From Nannochloropsis oceanica (taxonomy: Eukaryota; Sar; Eustigmatophyceae; Eustigmatales; Monodopsidaceae): DNA of 64,000 bases. The position numbers were made by a program, and so were the translations under genes. The stretch is taken from contig CP038113.1 in the NCBI GenBank assembly GCA_004519485.1, forward strand, positions 330,501 through 394,500, read 5' to 3'. The notes under the pieces were generated by a model that saw only the letters and a program-made list of their open reading frames with translations, did not search any database and was not told the origin of the DNA. The stretch's first letter is position 1. Each line of letters opens with the position of its first letter. Shown here piece after piece: positions 11,683-21,441 of this stretch.

Positions 11683-14600
11683 ATGGGACAGAGACAGAGG
11701 AGAATTGGTAACGGTGGTCACTGTAGTTTTAGTTGTACAAGTAGATTTTGGAAATACCTTCTCTTGCTTTTGGTGGCAACCTTTCACATGGCTTCTACTC
11801 GCGGCCTCGTCCGAGGTACACGCACCGGGGCCGCATCCATCGCCTCTTCCTTTATTCCTTCCCCGAACAAGCCGACCTCCTCGATTGTACCATGGAGAAG
11901 AAAAAGAAGAGGAGGGCAACCGCATGTCCACGCGACGGCATTGGAGGCAACCTCGCAAGGCGGCGAAAAAGCAGCTGGTGGGGGCGGAGCTGATGGAGTG
12001 AAGGCATGGAATGGTATTGCCCGCCTGTCTTTGGTTGTTCCTCCGCCAATTCCTTCAGCGCTATCCTCCACGTCTTCTTCGCCATCACCACAAGACGACG
12101 TATTGTTGCATCCACCGACTTTAGGTCGGGTGGGAGGAGCTGGAAGAGGAGGAGAAAAAGGAGGGAAAGGCGGGCGAGTGCAGCAACGCCAGATAACAAA
12201 CACAAACGGGTGTGGTTATTCAGGAGATGCAGTGGAGATGCTACAGCCGGTTCCGCAGCAGCCACAGCCGGAGCAACCACAGCGACAACAATCACCATCA
12301 CAGCAGCAGCAGCAGCAGCAGCGACGAAGGTGGCTCTCAACACAGTCAGCCACAGAGATTGAAATGCCTCGCGCGTGGCCGTCATCACTGCCTTTGACAC
12401 CCCAACAACCCATGCGAAATGTCAACCCCCCCCCTCCTTCTCCTCGTCCTCCTCCAACACAGCGCCACCTCGAGAACTATAAGACAGGTTTAAATCAGAC
12501 CAGCAGCACCAACTTCCAACGAGCAGCACCAGCAGGCCCACTTAAATACGCACGACAACAACCACGTGTTCAAGCACCACCCTTCTCCCCCTCAACTAAC
12601 ACCACCGCCAACCACTCCTCGGTCTCCATCGAGGGGGTCGTCAAACGAATCACCTTCGCCAGCGGGTCCACCGGCTTCAGCGTCCTGAAAATTGACTGCG
12701 AGAATCTTTCAGAAGTGATTACGGTCGTAGGAAATTTCGGCCCTGTTTCCGTTGGGATGGGTCTCTCGGTTCGGGGGGACTGGAAGCATGACGCCCGGTG
12801 GGGTAAGCAACTGTGTGCAGTGCAGTATAAGGAGACGGCGCCGGCCACGCAGGAGGGTATTGAGAATTACCTGGCTTCGGGGTTGGTGAAGGGCATCGGG
12901 CCCGTGGCTGCTCGACAGATCGTGAGTCATTTTGGTGTGAGGACGCTGGAGGTGTTGAACGAAACGCCGGAGCGTTTGGTGGAGGTGGAGGGCATTGGGC
13001 CGAAGAGGGTGCAGCTGTTTATCAAGGCGTGGCAGGGGCAGAAGGAGGTGACTGAGGTGATGCTTTTCCTTCAGAGCCACAATGTGAGTACTACGCTGGC
13101 AACGAAGATATATAAGAAGTATGGGAACAGCTCTGTGGAAGTTTTGAGGAGGAATCCATATCAACTAGCGGATGAGATGGAGGGGGTGGGCTTCCGGACG
13201 GTGGATAAAATTGCGGCGCAGTTGCCGAATTTTGATCCTGGGAGCGCAAGAAGGCACCGGAGTGGGTTGTTGTTCATCTTGAATGAGCATGCCAATGAAG
13301 GTCATTGCTATGGGACACGGCAGGGGCTCTTGAGGGAGGGCTCGCGGTTGCTGGGTGCTGCTCCGGACATACTCGATTCGGTGGTGGATGAAATGATTGA
13401 GAACAGGGATCTGATTGTGCATTATCATGATGGTGCCAGCAGTAGCAGCAGTGCTGATCGGGCGAGGCAAAAACTGCAGCAGATGCAGGAGGGAGCGCAA
13501 CAGTACGAAGCGTTGTATTTGCCTTTCTACGACATGTGCGAGGCTGAGACAGCACGGCGGATCCAAGAGCTGATGTGCTCCACAGCTACTGCTTCAGCTG
13601 TTGCCTCCCTTGCTGGCAACAAAGACAAGGCTGCCAGAGCAATTGAGCGGGTGCAGCAGTGGAGTGGTGTAACCTTTGATAAAGCACAGCTGCAAGGGTT
13701 GATGACCGCGGCGAGAGGGAGGTTTACTGTCTTGACGGGCGGGCCAGGGACGGGCAAGACCACTATGGCACTGGCAATTATTCGTCTGTTTGGGGAGGAA
13801 GGGGCTGGGGTGGCGCTTGCGGCACCCACAGGGAGGGCAGCGCAGCGTTTGGCGGATGGAACGGGGTTAGAAGCGAAGACTATCCACAGGTTATTAGAGT
13901 ACAGTAGTGAGACCAAGGCCTTTGGGAGGGGTCCGGGGAACCTGTTGGATTGTGATGTGTTGGTGGTTGATGAGGCATCAATGGTTGATGTTGTTCTGAT
14001 GCATCACCTCCTGGCGGCCTTGCCTCCCTCGGCCTCTGTTGTGTTGGTGGGCGACGTGGATCAGCTCCCCCCCGTGGGGCCTGGAAACGTTTTGAGGGAC
14101 ATAATCGACTCGAAGCAGGTGGAGGTGGTGAGGTTGAGCAATATTTTTAGACAAGCAGCCCAGAGTGCCATCATTGTGAATGCGCATCGGATTAACCGTG
14201 GGGAGATGCCGGAGTTCGGCAGTGGCGGGACGGGGGAGAAACGGGGGAGGAAGAAAAAGCAGGAAGCGGGCGTTGCCGCTCCTGCCGCCATCCCTGTTGT
14301 TAAAACCCCTGCTGCAGCTGCTACTGGTGCTGACAAAGTCAACAACGATTTTTTCTTGATTGAGGAAGAAGATCCTACAAAGCTTGTAGGGCTTATCACG
14401 GAGCTATGTGTGAAGAGACTGTCGAAGCACTACAAACTCGACCCAATCAAAGACATACAGGTCCTTTGTCCCATGAAGAAGGGGGAGGTTGGCACCCTAC
14501 ACCTTAACACAGTCCTCCAACAAGCCCTCAATCCTCGTGGGGCGAACGAATGCGTTAAATACGGAGGGAGAGAGTATCGACTGGGCGACAAAGTTATGCA

Positions 14601-15006
14601 GGTCAAAAATAACTATGAGAAGAACGTGTTCAATGGAGGGGTGGGGAGGGTGGTGGAGGTAAGGCCAGCGGAGAAGAAATTGACGGTTGCGTTTGATGGG
14701 ACGGAGGCGCCAGTATCTTACGATGCGACTGACTTAGATCAGATCATGCTTGCGTATGCAGCAACTGTGCACAAGGCCCAGGGGAGTGAGTACCGGGTAG
14801 TGGTTGCTCCGCTTTTGTCGAGGCAACATCATGTGATGTTGCAGCGGAATTTGTTGTATACCTGTGTAACGCGTGCGAAAGAGGTGCTAGTGTTGGTAGG
14901 GTCCAAGGCAGCAGTTGCAAAGGCCGTGGGGAATGACAAGCCGTCGGGAAGGAATTCACTGTTACATCGGCGCTTGCTTGACTTGGCTGCAAAGGAGGAA
15001 AGGTAG
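11683..15006 (+). CDS. RecD2-type superfamily 1 DNA helicase with organelle-targeting leader
   Basis: A bacterial-type RecD2 (RecD/TraA family) 5'-3' helicase. The ATG at 11683 is chosen because it puts a hydrophobic segment (FWKYLLLLLVATFHMAS) close to the N-terminus; earlier in-frame ATGs exist at 11602 and 11647. Domain order in the 1,107-residue product: signal-peptide-like segment, then a long low-complexity region to residue 310; the RecD2 N-terminal OB-like domain (VVKRITFASGSTGFSVLKI); helix-hairpin-helix repeats (VEGIGPKRV); Walker A TGGPGTGKTT near residue 684; APTGRAAQRL; Walker B VVDEASMVD; GDVDQLPPVG; an Ala/Lys-rich insert at about 14214-14340; and the C-terminal UvrD-like motifs TVHKAQGSEY and LYTCVTRAKE. 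All ATPase motifs look intact. Bacterial RecD2 is about 740 residues, so the extra length is the leader and the insert. Plastid import is inferred from the leader and not shown. Confidence 0.9.
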   Translation: MGQRQRRIGNGGHCSFSCTSRFWKYLLLLLVATFHMASTRGLVRGTRTGAASIASSFIPSPNKPTSSIVPWRRKRRGGQPHVHATALEATSQGGEKAAGGGGADGVKAWNGIARLSLVVPPPIPSALSSTSSSPSPQDDVLLHPPTLGRVGGAGRGGEKGGKGGRVQQRQITNTNGCGYSGDAVEMLQPVPQQPQPEQPQRQQSPSQQQQQQQRRRWLSTQSATEIEMPRAWPSSLPLTPQQPMRNVNPPPPSPRPPPTQRHLENYKTGLNQTSSTNFQRAAPAGPLKYARQQPRVQAPPFSPSTNTTANHSSVSIEGVVKRITFASGSTGFSVLKIDCENLSEVITVVGNFGPVSVGMGLSVRGDWKHDARWGKQLCAVQYKETAPATQEGIENYLASGLVKGIGPVAARQIVSHFGVRTLEVLNETPERLVEVEGIGPKRVQLFIKAWQGQKEVTEVMLFLQSHNVSTTLATKIYKKYGNSSVEVLRRNPYQLADEMEGVGFRTVDKIAAQLPNFDPGSARRHRSGLLFILNEHANEGHCYGTRQGLLREGSRLLGAAPDILDSVVDEMIENRDLIVHYHDGASSSSSADRARQKLQQMQEGAQQYEALYLPFYDMCEAETARRIQELMCSTATASAVASLAGNKDKAARAIERVQQWSGVTFDKAQLQGLMTAARGRFTVLTGGPGTGKTTMALAIIRLFGEEGAGVALAAPTGRAAQRLADGTGLEAKTIHRLLEYSSETKAFGRGPGNLLDCDVLVVDEASMVDVVLMHHLLAALPPSASVVLVGDVDQLPPVGPGNVLRDIIDSKQVEVVRLSNIFRQAAQSAIIVNAHRINRGEMPEFGSGGTGEKRGRKKKQEAGVAAPAAIPVVKTPAAAATGADKVNNDFFLIEEEDPTKLVGLITELCVKRLSKHYKLDPIKDIQVLCPMKKGEVGTLHLNTVLQQALNPRGANECVKYGGREYRLGDKVMQVKNNYEKNVFNGGVGRVVEVRPAEKKLTVAFDGTEAPVSYDATDLDQIMLAYAATVHKAQGSEYRVVVAPLLSRQHHVMLQRNLLYTCVTRAKEVLVLVGSKAAVAKAVGNDKPSGRNSLLHRRLLDLAAKEER

Positions 15007-15959
15007 GAGGAGCAGGTGGAGCAGCAACAGAAGTAGCAGCACCCGTAGCAGCGGCGTCTGCGGTATCATCATCTTGAGATGTTGTCGCGAAAGAAAAGGA
15101 GGCGCACAAGGGTTTGTATTTCTCGCTTTGTACATTGGCACCATTAAGACAGCCGTGAGAGTAAACTAGCCCAAAATGAAGGATACCAGAAAGTATCGAG
15201 ACAGAAATGTGGAAGGCTTCATCGAGCATACAACAAAGCAAAGAAAAGAAAGACGTGTAGAATTAAAACCGAGGGGAGTGAGTGTGTTATTTTCTTGATT
15301 CAGAGATTAAGTAGGTGGATTTTTTTGTCTTCGCCAAGATTACAGATTTCCAGTCCTTGGTCTTTTTTTAAAAGTTTCTACCGCTGCTGGTGTGCTTGCG
15401 TTTCTTTTTCTACTCCGTCATCATGTCCGTCCTCTTAACTTCCGTCGTCTTCTTCTCCCTCCCCCCTCACTCTGTACACATACTTCTGCGATCCGATCGA
15501 CTCGACACAACTATTTCTAATAATGGATAAAGATGGGGGAGAGGGTAAGGCGGAGAGGGAGACACGGGGGAAGGTATGCGTGGAACACGGGACCGAGAAG
15601 TGTGGGTGCATAGGAATTTGAGGACAGAGAGGGCAGAGGAAAGCGACGCTAACCAATGGCATTTCTACTCCTTTTATGATGCGCAATCTGTCCCCCATCT
15701 CCTGCCCCGCAGATACTTCCCTCTTGCCTCACTCTATCACTTCCGCTCTACTTGTATTCTCTCTACTCAGACTGTTCCCTCTATCTTTTTCTAAATGCGG
15801 TTGCTGTTGGCGTTGCTGTTGCTTGCTTAAATGGAATCAAAGGAATGAAACAACTCTAGTTTTCTTTCCGCGGCGCACTCTTCATATCCATATCATACCT
15901 CCTGACGATTAGTTTTCCCCTTTCCCTTTTCTCTTACAAACAGCAAACTCTCTTCCAAA
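15007..15959. other. Convergent 3' region, RecD2-like gene / desaturase
   Basis: A 953-base spacer between converging genes. It is T-rich in the middle and holds no supported gene. Confidence 0.45.
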
Positions 15960-17039
15960 TTAGTTGTACTTGGGGTGATTGCTCTCCTCCCACCCTGGTT
16001 GTTGCGCCCCCTTGTCGGTCACCACTGTCTTGTTCGACACCGCGTAATTGGTGTTTGTCGTACCATAGTCTGACCCCGAGCCTCTTCCCTTGAAATCTTT
16101 CATGCTCTTCCCATTCGCCGCATCCCTTGCCCTGGATTCCTTGAGCTTTGCCCAAGCCCCCGTCGCACGTTTTCGGTTCGTCACCATCCCTATGGCCGCA
16201 AAAAAATCAATGAACGCCTTGGTCGGGTTGAACTGCTGCGAAATCCCAAACTCGGAAGCCGCGTAGTCGTAGGGGTAACGATGGTGCCAGTTATGCCAGC
16301 CTTCTCCGATCGCCACTACCGATACCAACGGGTTCTCCGCCGGCCACATGGTAGGGTCGTACGGGTGGTCGCCATACAAGTGCGCCGCACTGTTAACCAT
16401 CCAGGTGAAGTGCAGCACCAACATATACCTCAAAGCCCCCGCCACCCAAAAGGCGTTCCAGAACGCCTCACCCCAGAACCTCGATGCAACAAGCGCCGGC
16501 ATGACAAAGCACATAAACTGGGCGAACCACGGATCCCAATCACGCTGGAATCGCACCACGGGATCGGCAGCCAAATCGGAGAAATCGAGTTGCTTCCCCC
16601 CTTCGACGACCTTGGGGTGCTTCTTAACAATGAGCCAGCCCATGTGCGCGAAGAAGAAGCCACGGGTGGCGTTATGTGGGTCAGCATCAGTCTCGGAGTA
16701 CTTGTGGTGCACGCGGTGGTCCCGGGACCAGTGGTAGATGCTGCCTTGGTTCGCAATTGAGTTGAACAACATCAACAGGATGCGATAAGGCAACGTGGCA
16801 TTGTACGAACGGTGTGCCCAAAGTCGGTGTACGCCGGCAGTAATCCCCAGCCCGGTGATGGGCCATAGGATGAACGCTTCGAGGAGAGTTTGCCATTTGC
16901 AAGCCAGAATGGTAGTCAGACCGATGTAGCCCGCCAAGTGGACAAGGACGAGGTAGATAATCATAGGCCAGTTAAGGTTTCCTTCTTTGAAATGATAGAC
17001 CAGGGCCGAGACAGAGTCTCGGGCGAGCTGGAAGACCAT
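15960..17039 (-). CDS. Acyl-CoA delta-9 desaturase
   Basis: Membrane di-iron enzyme that puts the first double bond into saturated acyl-CoA (stearoyl-CoA desaturase type). Intronless, ATG start, 359 residues. All three histidine boxes are present in order: HRLWAH (about residue 67), HRVHHK (about 105) and the HNWHH box after GEGW (about 247), plus the conserved SETDADPHN stretch between them. Hydrophobic segments MIIYLVLVHLAGYIGLTTIL and AFILWPITGLGITAG precede box 1, and the membrane pair around MLVLHFTWMVNSAAHLYG lies before box 3. No cytochrome b5 domain is fused. The hydrophilic C-terminus fits an ER protein facing the cytosol. In oleaginous algae this enzyme supplies C16:1 and C18:1; substrate choice cannot be read from the sequence. 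Confidence 0.94.
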   Translation of the reverse strand: MVFQLARDSVSALVYHFKEGNLNWPMIIYLVLVHLAGYIGLTTILACKWQTLLEAFILWPITGLGITAGVHRLWAHRSYNATLPYRILLMLFNSIANQGSIYHWSRDHRVHHKYSETDADPHNATRGFFFAHMGWLIVKKHPKVVEGGKQLDFSDLAADPVVRFQRDWDPWFAQFMCFVMPALVASRFWGEAFWNAFWVAGALRYMLVLHFTWMVNSAAHLYGDHPYDPTMWPAENPLVSVVAIGEGWHNWHHRYPYDYAASEFGISQQFNPTKAFIDFFAAIGMVTNRKRATGAWAKLKESRARDAANGKSMKDFKGRGSGSDYGTTNTNYAVSNKTVVTDKGAQQPGWEESNHPKYN

Positions 17040-18498
17040 GTTTGCGTGTCTGTGATGGGTAGAAAATGAGGGGGGGGGTGAGTCAGATACGGGTGGGATA
17101 TAAGAGGAAAGTGTGTGCTTCGGAATGCCAAGTACGTAGAGGTGGTGTGTACGTGCATGTCTCTAAGTGTGTGTCTCTTAAGATGATGATGGCTGTGTGA
17201 GGGCTGCGCGTACCATGTGGGGCACGCGCCCGCACCAAAAAAGGTTCTCTTCCTCGGTCGCTGCGTGCAAGGCCACGGCGAATTTGTGAAGGTCACACGC
17301 ACCAGCCCACCCTCCCTAAGAGCACGGTGGGACAGAAAGGACGCGTTCCAATCGCCCACAAAATGCATGGTTCGAGCCCCCATCGGCCGGGCAGAGGATC
17401 GATGGGGTAGTGTCGAAGGGCCTGGCTGTTATGATTCTCAGCGGGTGCAGGCGTGACGCGACGACCGCCTCAGACCTTCAGTGTGCGTGCGCGACAGTGG
17501 AATGAGTGTGAAATGACAGCGTGTGGAAGAGCACAAGTGTACACAGCGACACTCTAAGGAGCTGCATCACTCTGGTGTCCCCTCCACAACCACGTATGCC
17601 CCGGAGCGTCGGCGCCGTGAGTGGGGTGAGGAGGCCAGGCACGCCGTCGAAAAAGCTGCCGGTCAACAACTCCGGCGCCGCATGACAAGGCCTGCTATGT
17701 GTGTGGGCACGTGGTGTGTGCATGCAGAATGCGCTGCGCATAGCCAAAGGGGCATACAAGAAAAATAAGAAAAGGGCTTGAGTCAGCGCACCACTCCCTG
17801 ATCTTTTCCCATACCAACAAGTGTTCTAGTTGCCGTGATGGCTCGCCCGAAGATTGTCGACGCATCATGCTCTAAGGCCCGGGGATGTCATATCATGTGG
17901 TGCACCATGATCTTGGAGGTGCGGGCAGACTGAAAACGTAAAGTCAAGCAAGAGAACGAAAAGCAGTCAACGACAGGCGTCGATTGAACTACTCACCACT
18001 TGGCATCGTAAACAACAAGACAGGTGGACCAGGGGTGACGAGGCAAGCAGCGTGGAAGGCGACAGCTGTCTCGTCCGGTCTCGTCGCACCCCCAGCCGTT
18101 GTTCGTGCCGATCCCGACATGGCGACGTCGTAATTAAGAGACATTCCCGAAGGAGAAGGAAAACTCTTGGTTTGGTTTTGTGCTTACGTGCGAGAGCGCA
18201 TTGGAGAGCATGATGAAGTGTGCGGGTGTGTGTTGGGTGGAGTGTGCCATTCGTGCTTGCTGTGGGAAAAACAAAAAAATGGGTGGTCGCAATAGCGAGA
18301 TTGCCCGGCCCATGTCTCGTTTCTTCTTTCCCAGGCTTCCTTCTTGGTACCTAGATAGACTCCTCCACCACGATTCTGTGTTCCAATGGAAAGGGTCTGC
18401 TATACCATGTCCTCCCCACCAGATTTTCCGTTGACAACCTCAACACATGAATCAGAACCAGTTTACTATTAACAGATATGGATTATACTCCACGTATT
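17040..18498. other. Spacer upstream of the desaturase and downstream of the Sfi1-like gene
   Basis: About 1.46 kb containing the desaturase promoter and the 3' end of the next minus-strand gene. Small open frames show no family resemblance. A GGTTCGAGCCC string near 17370 recalls a tRNA B box, but no cloverleaf forms around it. Confidence 0.45.
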
Positions 18499-20952
18499 TC
18501 AAGTTTGTGCATCCTCTTCTTCTGGTCCATCTGTACATATTCCCCTCCTCTTCCCGCTCTTCCTCCTCCCCTCCCTCCACCATATTAATGCCCTGCGCTT
18601 CGCCCTCCGGTCATGGTGTTCAGCTCCCTCCTTACACGCCCATCTCTGCCCGTTTCCCATCTGACTTCGCAACATCCAACTAGTCAGACACGCATGCACA
18701 AACGCGACAAATCTCTCTCCTTTATACTCCTGTACCCGCGCCCTCCACCACCACGTCACTAGAACCTCCCTCCCTATTCTTTCCCCCCTCTGCCTGATGA
18801 CATGGTTATACGCTCTCCTTAATCGCACCTGCTCCTGAGCCAAATCTCGAATGACTCCAAACACTTTTTGAAGCAACAATAACTCGTTCCGACATGCCAA
18901 AGCCAGTCCCATCGCTCTTAGTTCTCCTTCTTGGCGCACCACGCTGGCCCAAGCGCATATAACACGCCGCATTCGAGCATGACGTCCCAAACCCGCAACG
19001 TGCGCAAGGAGAGCAGCCCGTCGTGTAAATCGCTGCAACTTCTGTAGTGATACATGCAGCCGCCGACGGAGGCAATGTGATGAAGCAAGACTTAGAAGAT
19101 GTCTGCCTTTTTTCTGCTGAAACGCCACCCGCGGGCTCCATCGCTGCAGCAAGGCACGCTGAAGGGATGTCGACTTGTAGAGAATTACCGCCTTCTGCTG
19201 CCGTACGCGCCCGACTGCTGCCGCGGCTGCTCTGCGTTGCCATCGTCGCAGGGCCCGTCGGCAGCTCTCTTTTCGATGAACAATTGTGAAAACACGCAAG
19301 TGAAGGAGCACCTTTCGGGCTGAAGCGTAAAGGAGGGACATGGCGCGAGTGACTGCGTGAAGACGTTGCGATTGAAGCATGATTTCGATGGCTCTTTGAT
19401 GGACGTTATGTTGTCGTGCGCATAGGCTGAGTCGCCATAGTGCGGTGGTGGCGCGACGACGGGCCCAGGCAAGGCTGGCTGTGTAAATACATGTTGATTG
19501 CAGTCGTTGGGCGTTTGTACGGAGGAGAAGGAGCGGGAGGGCTCGTCGACATGTGTGTAATTTGTGCGCTCGTGTTGCGATGAAATTAGCTCGCTGGATC
19601 GATGCATGAGTGCGTCTTCGCCTGGTCCAGCGTCGCAAATATCGATGATGCTGATGATTAGTAAAGAGATTTTCTGCTATTGTACAGTGCATGTGGCGGT
19701 TGAGGTTAGTGCCCAAGGCGGCCAAGACGCGGTGTTGGAGTAGGCGTATCTCGGGTAGGGGAGGGAGAAAGAAAGAGGATTCGTCGGGGTGGGGATGGTC
19801 TTCGTTTTCTACTCCCTTGCTGTCACGGGGTGCTGAAAACGATGGGACGGAGAGAGTGCCTTCGACGCAAATGCCCATGTCAATTCGCATCCCCGGCATG
19901 GACGACAAGGAGAAGGGCGAGGACAGCCATGATGAGGTACTATCAGAGGAGTTGGAGTGCAACATGATGTCAACATCGGGTAAAGACACAGGAAAATCAC
20001 GCTGCTGTTCCTGCTGCTGCTGCTTTTGCCGCTGCTGTTGTTTTTGCTGATGCTGCTGCTTCCTTCTTTCCTTGGCCGAGGGCTCCCACCATGCAACAAG
20101 TCGCCGAACATGAAAGGCATCTGCCCTCGCCCCCTCTAATTGCATATATTGTTTTCGCCGACGATTGACAAACAACGTACTCAGGGCCAAATGAGCTAAA
20201 TTCTTGTGATGGAAACGCAGAGCCATATCAATAAGGTGGTGGCGTTGGCCACGTGAACGCCACCGAGTGAGCGATAGTCGCAAAAACCACGCTTGAGCGA
20301 CGCGGTCTAGAACCGCGGGACAGTGATCTGATTGAAATTTGATGGAGAGGCTGAAGGGGGGGGGGCTAGAAGAGGACGACGAAAAGGAGAGGGAAGAAAG
20401 GATGGGTGGAGGTGCGCTGCTGCTGCGATGACCCCACACCTGCAGGCAATGCGCGAAAAAGCATTGCACTGAGAAATAGTTTGATTTCTTTGCGAGGCGC
20501 AATAGCTCGAGGATCGAAGCCCTTTCGTGGCTACATGCATATGTCTGTCGCACTCTGTTGCATTCGCTTTTGCTTCCGCTGCTGAAGGTACTGCCGAAGC
20601 AGCTGCGATGGTGGTGGTTGCTGCTACCGTGGTCTGAATAGGGGCTCGTCAAGCACGTGGATGTCGTTGTCATCGTGTTGATAGTTTCCAACAGATGTCT
20701 TCGGTAAGCCAGCTGGGCAAGGCGGACGCGGAAGCACCTCCATGCCCTCCGGAGAAAGGGATCAGCTGCTGGACCAAGGAGAGTGGGGGAGGAGCAGAGC
20801 TCTTGCTCATCGTCGTCGCTGTTCTTATGACTGAAAAGTTGTTTGGGTGCTTGAGTAGGTGGAACTGTTCGACAGTAAGCTGCAGCGGTGGAAAGGGGTT
20901 GCGCCGTAGCCGCTGCGGGCATGAGCAGAGGTGTGTGCGGCTCTGATGTCAT
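18499..20952 (-). CDS. Sfi1-like centrin-binding repeat protein
   Basis: Intronless frame of 817 residues from the ATG at 20950-20952; the frame is open 42 bases further, but only from TTG. The protein is Arg/His/Leu/Trp-rich and helical, with a recurring motif of an aliphatic-rich helix ending in Trp plus basic residues, spaced roughly 25-40 residues: LRRAWRCFRVRLAQ, WFLRLSLTRWRSRGQ, HHRYLRRWTRRRRTHA, TTALWRLSLCARQ, RRALRRWQRRAAA, RALLQRWSPRVAF, RRVICAWASVVRQ and LVTWWWRARVQEY. This is the pattern of Sfi1 repeats, which bind centrin at spindle pole bodies and centrosomes. A Ser-rich and poly-Gln linker lies near 19990-20080. The assignment rests on the repeat pattern alone; another helical repeat protein is possible. 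Confidence 0.65.
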   Translation of the reverse strand: MTSEPHTPLLMPAAATAQPLSTAAAYCRTVPPTQAPKQLFSHKNSDDDEQELCSSPTLLGPAADPFLRRAWRCFRVRLAQLAYRRHLLETINTMTTTSTCLTSPYSDHGSSNHHHRSCFGSTFSSGSKSECNRVRQTYACSHERASILELLRLAKKSNYFSVQCFFAHCLQVWGHRSSSAPPPILSSLSFSSSSSSPPPFSLSIKFQSDHCPAVLDRVAQAWFLRLSLTRWRSRGQRHHLIDMALRFHHKNLAHLALSTLFVNRRRKQYMQLEGARADAFHVRRLVAWWEPSAKERRKQQHQQKQQQRQKQQQQEQQRDFPVSLPDVDIMLHSNSSDSTSSWLSSPFSLSSMPGMRIDMGICVEGTLSVPSFSAPRDSKGVENEDHPHPDESSFFLPPLPEIRLLQHRVLAALGTNLNRHMHCTIAENLFTNHQHHRYLRRWTRRRRTHASIQRANFIATRAHKLHTCRRALPLLLLRTNAQRLQSTCIYTASLAWARRRATTALWRLSLCARQHNVHQRAIEIMLQSQRLHAVTRAMSLLYASARKVLLHLRVFTIVHRKESCRRALRRWQRRAAAAAVGRVRQQKAVILYKSTSLQRALLQRWSPRVAFQQKKGRHLLSLASSHCLRRRLHVSLQKLQRFTRRAALLAHVAGLGRHARMRRVICAWASVVRQEGELRAMGLALACRNELLLLQKVFGVIRDLAQEQVRLRRAYNHVIRQRGERIGREVLVTWWWRARVQEYKGERFVAFVHACLTSWMLRSQMGNGQRWACKEGAEHHDRRAKRRALIWWREGRRKSGKRRGICTDGPEEEDAQT

Positions 20953-21441
20953 GACTGCTGCAGCGTAGAGGGAGACAAATTGGAGGCACGACAAAGCTTG
21001 GGTGGTATCATCAGCACCTGTCGATGCAGCTTGCGTAAGATCAGATGTAGCTTTATGCTACCTGTATGGTTATGTGTGGGTTCGTCGTAGTGTGAAATAT
21101 GGAATGCAGTCGGAAAAGGCAAGAGCAAGTGCAGAAGAAACCATGGCACATGAGAACGAGGGGAGTATCCGAAGCCAATCCATTTCGTTTTGAAACATCA
21201 TCGAAGATACACGCAATGCACTTTATAAAAATGGTACCCTATAGTTTATCACGTGTGCTTTCTTGACTCCATTTTTGGGTGGTCCTTAACGGTACAGCAA
21301 GAAATGCATTCAGGAACGTACATTTCCACGTATCGTAATGCAGTAGTTTTTCATTCTTTCGTTCCTGAACTTAACATTCATTGTACACCATTCGCAGCTA
21401 CACATATCACATCCGTTGCCCTCTCACTAAATTACTCCTCC
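20953..21441. other. Spacer between Sfi1-like gene and NTH1
   Basis: A 489-base gap between two minus-strand genes, with the 5' region of the Sfi1-like gene and the 3' UTR of NTH1. Nothing else is recognised. Confidence 0.5.

Noticed and set aside
17355-17395. Possible tRNA (GGTTCGAGCCC string)
   Set aside because: T-stem pairing fails after two base pairs, and no acceptor or anticodon arm could be built on either strand.
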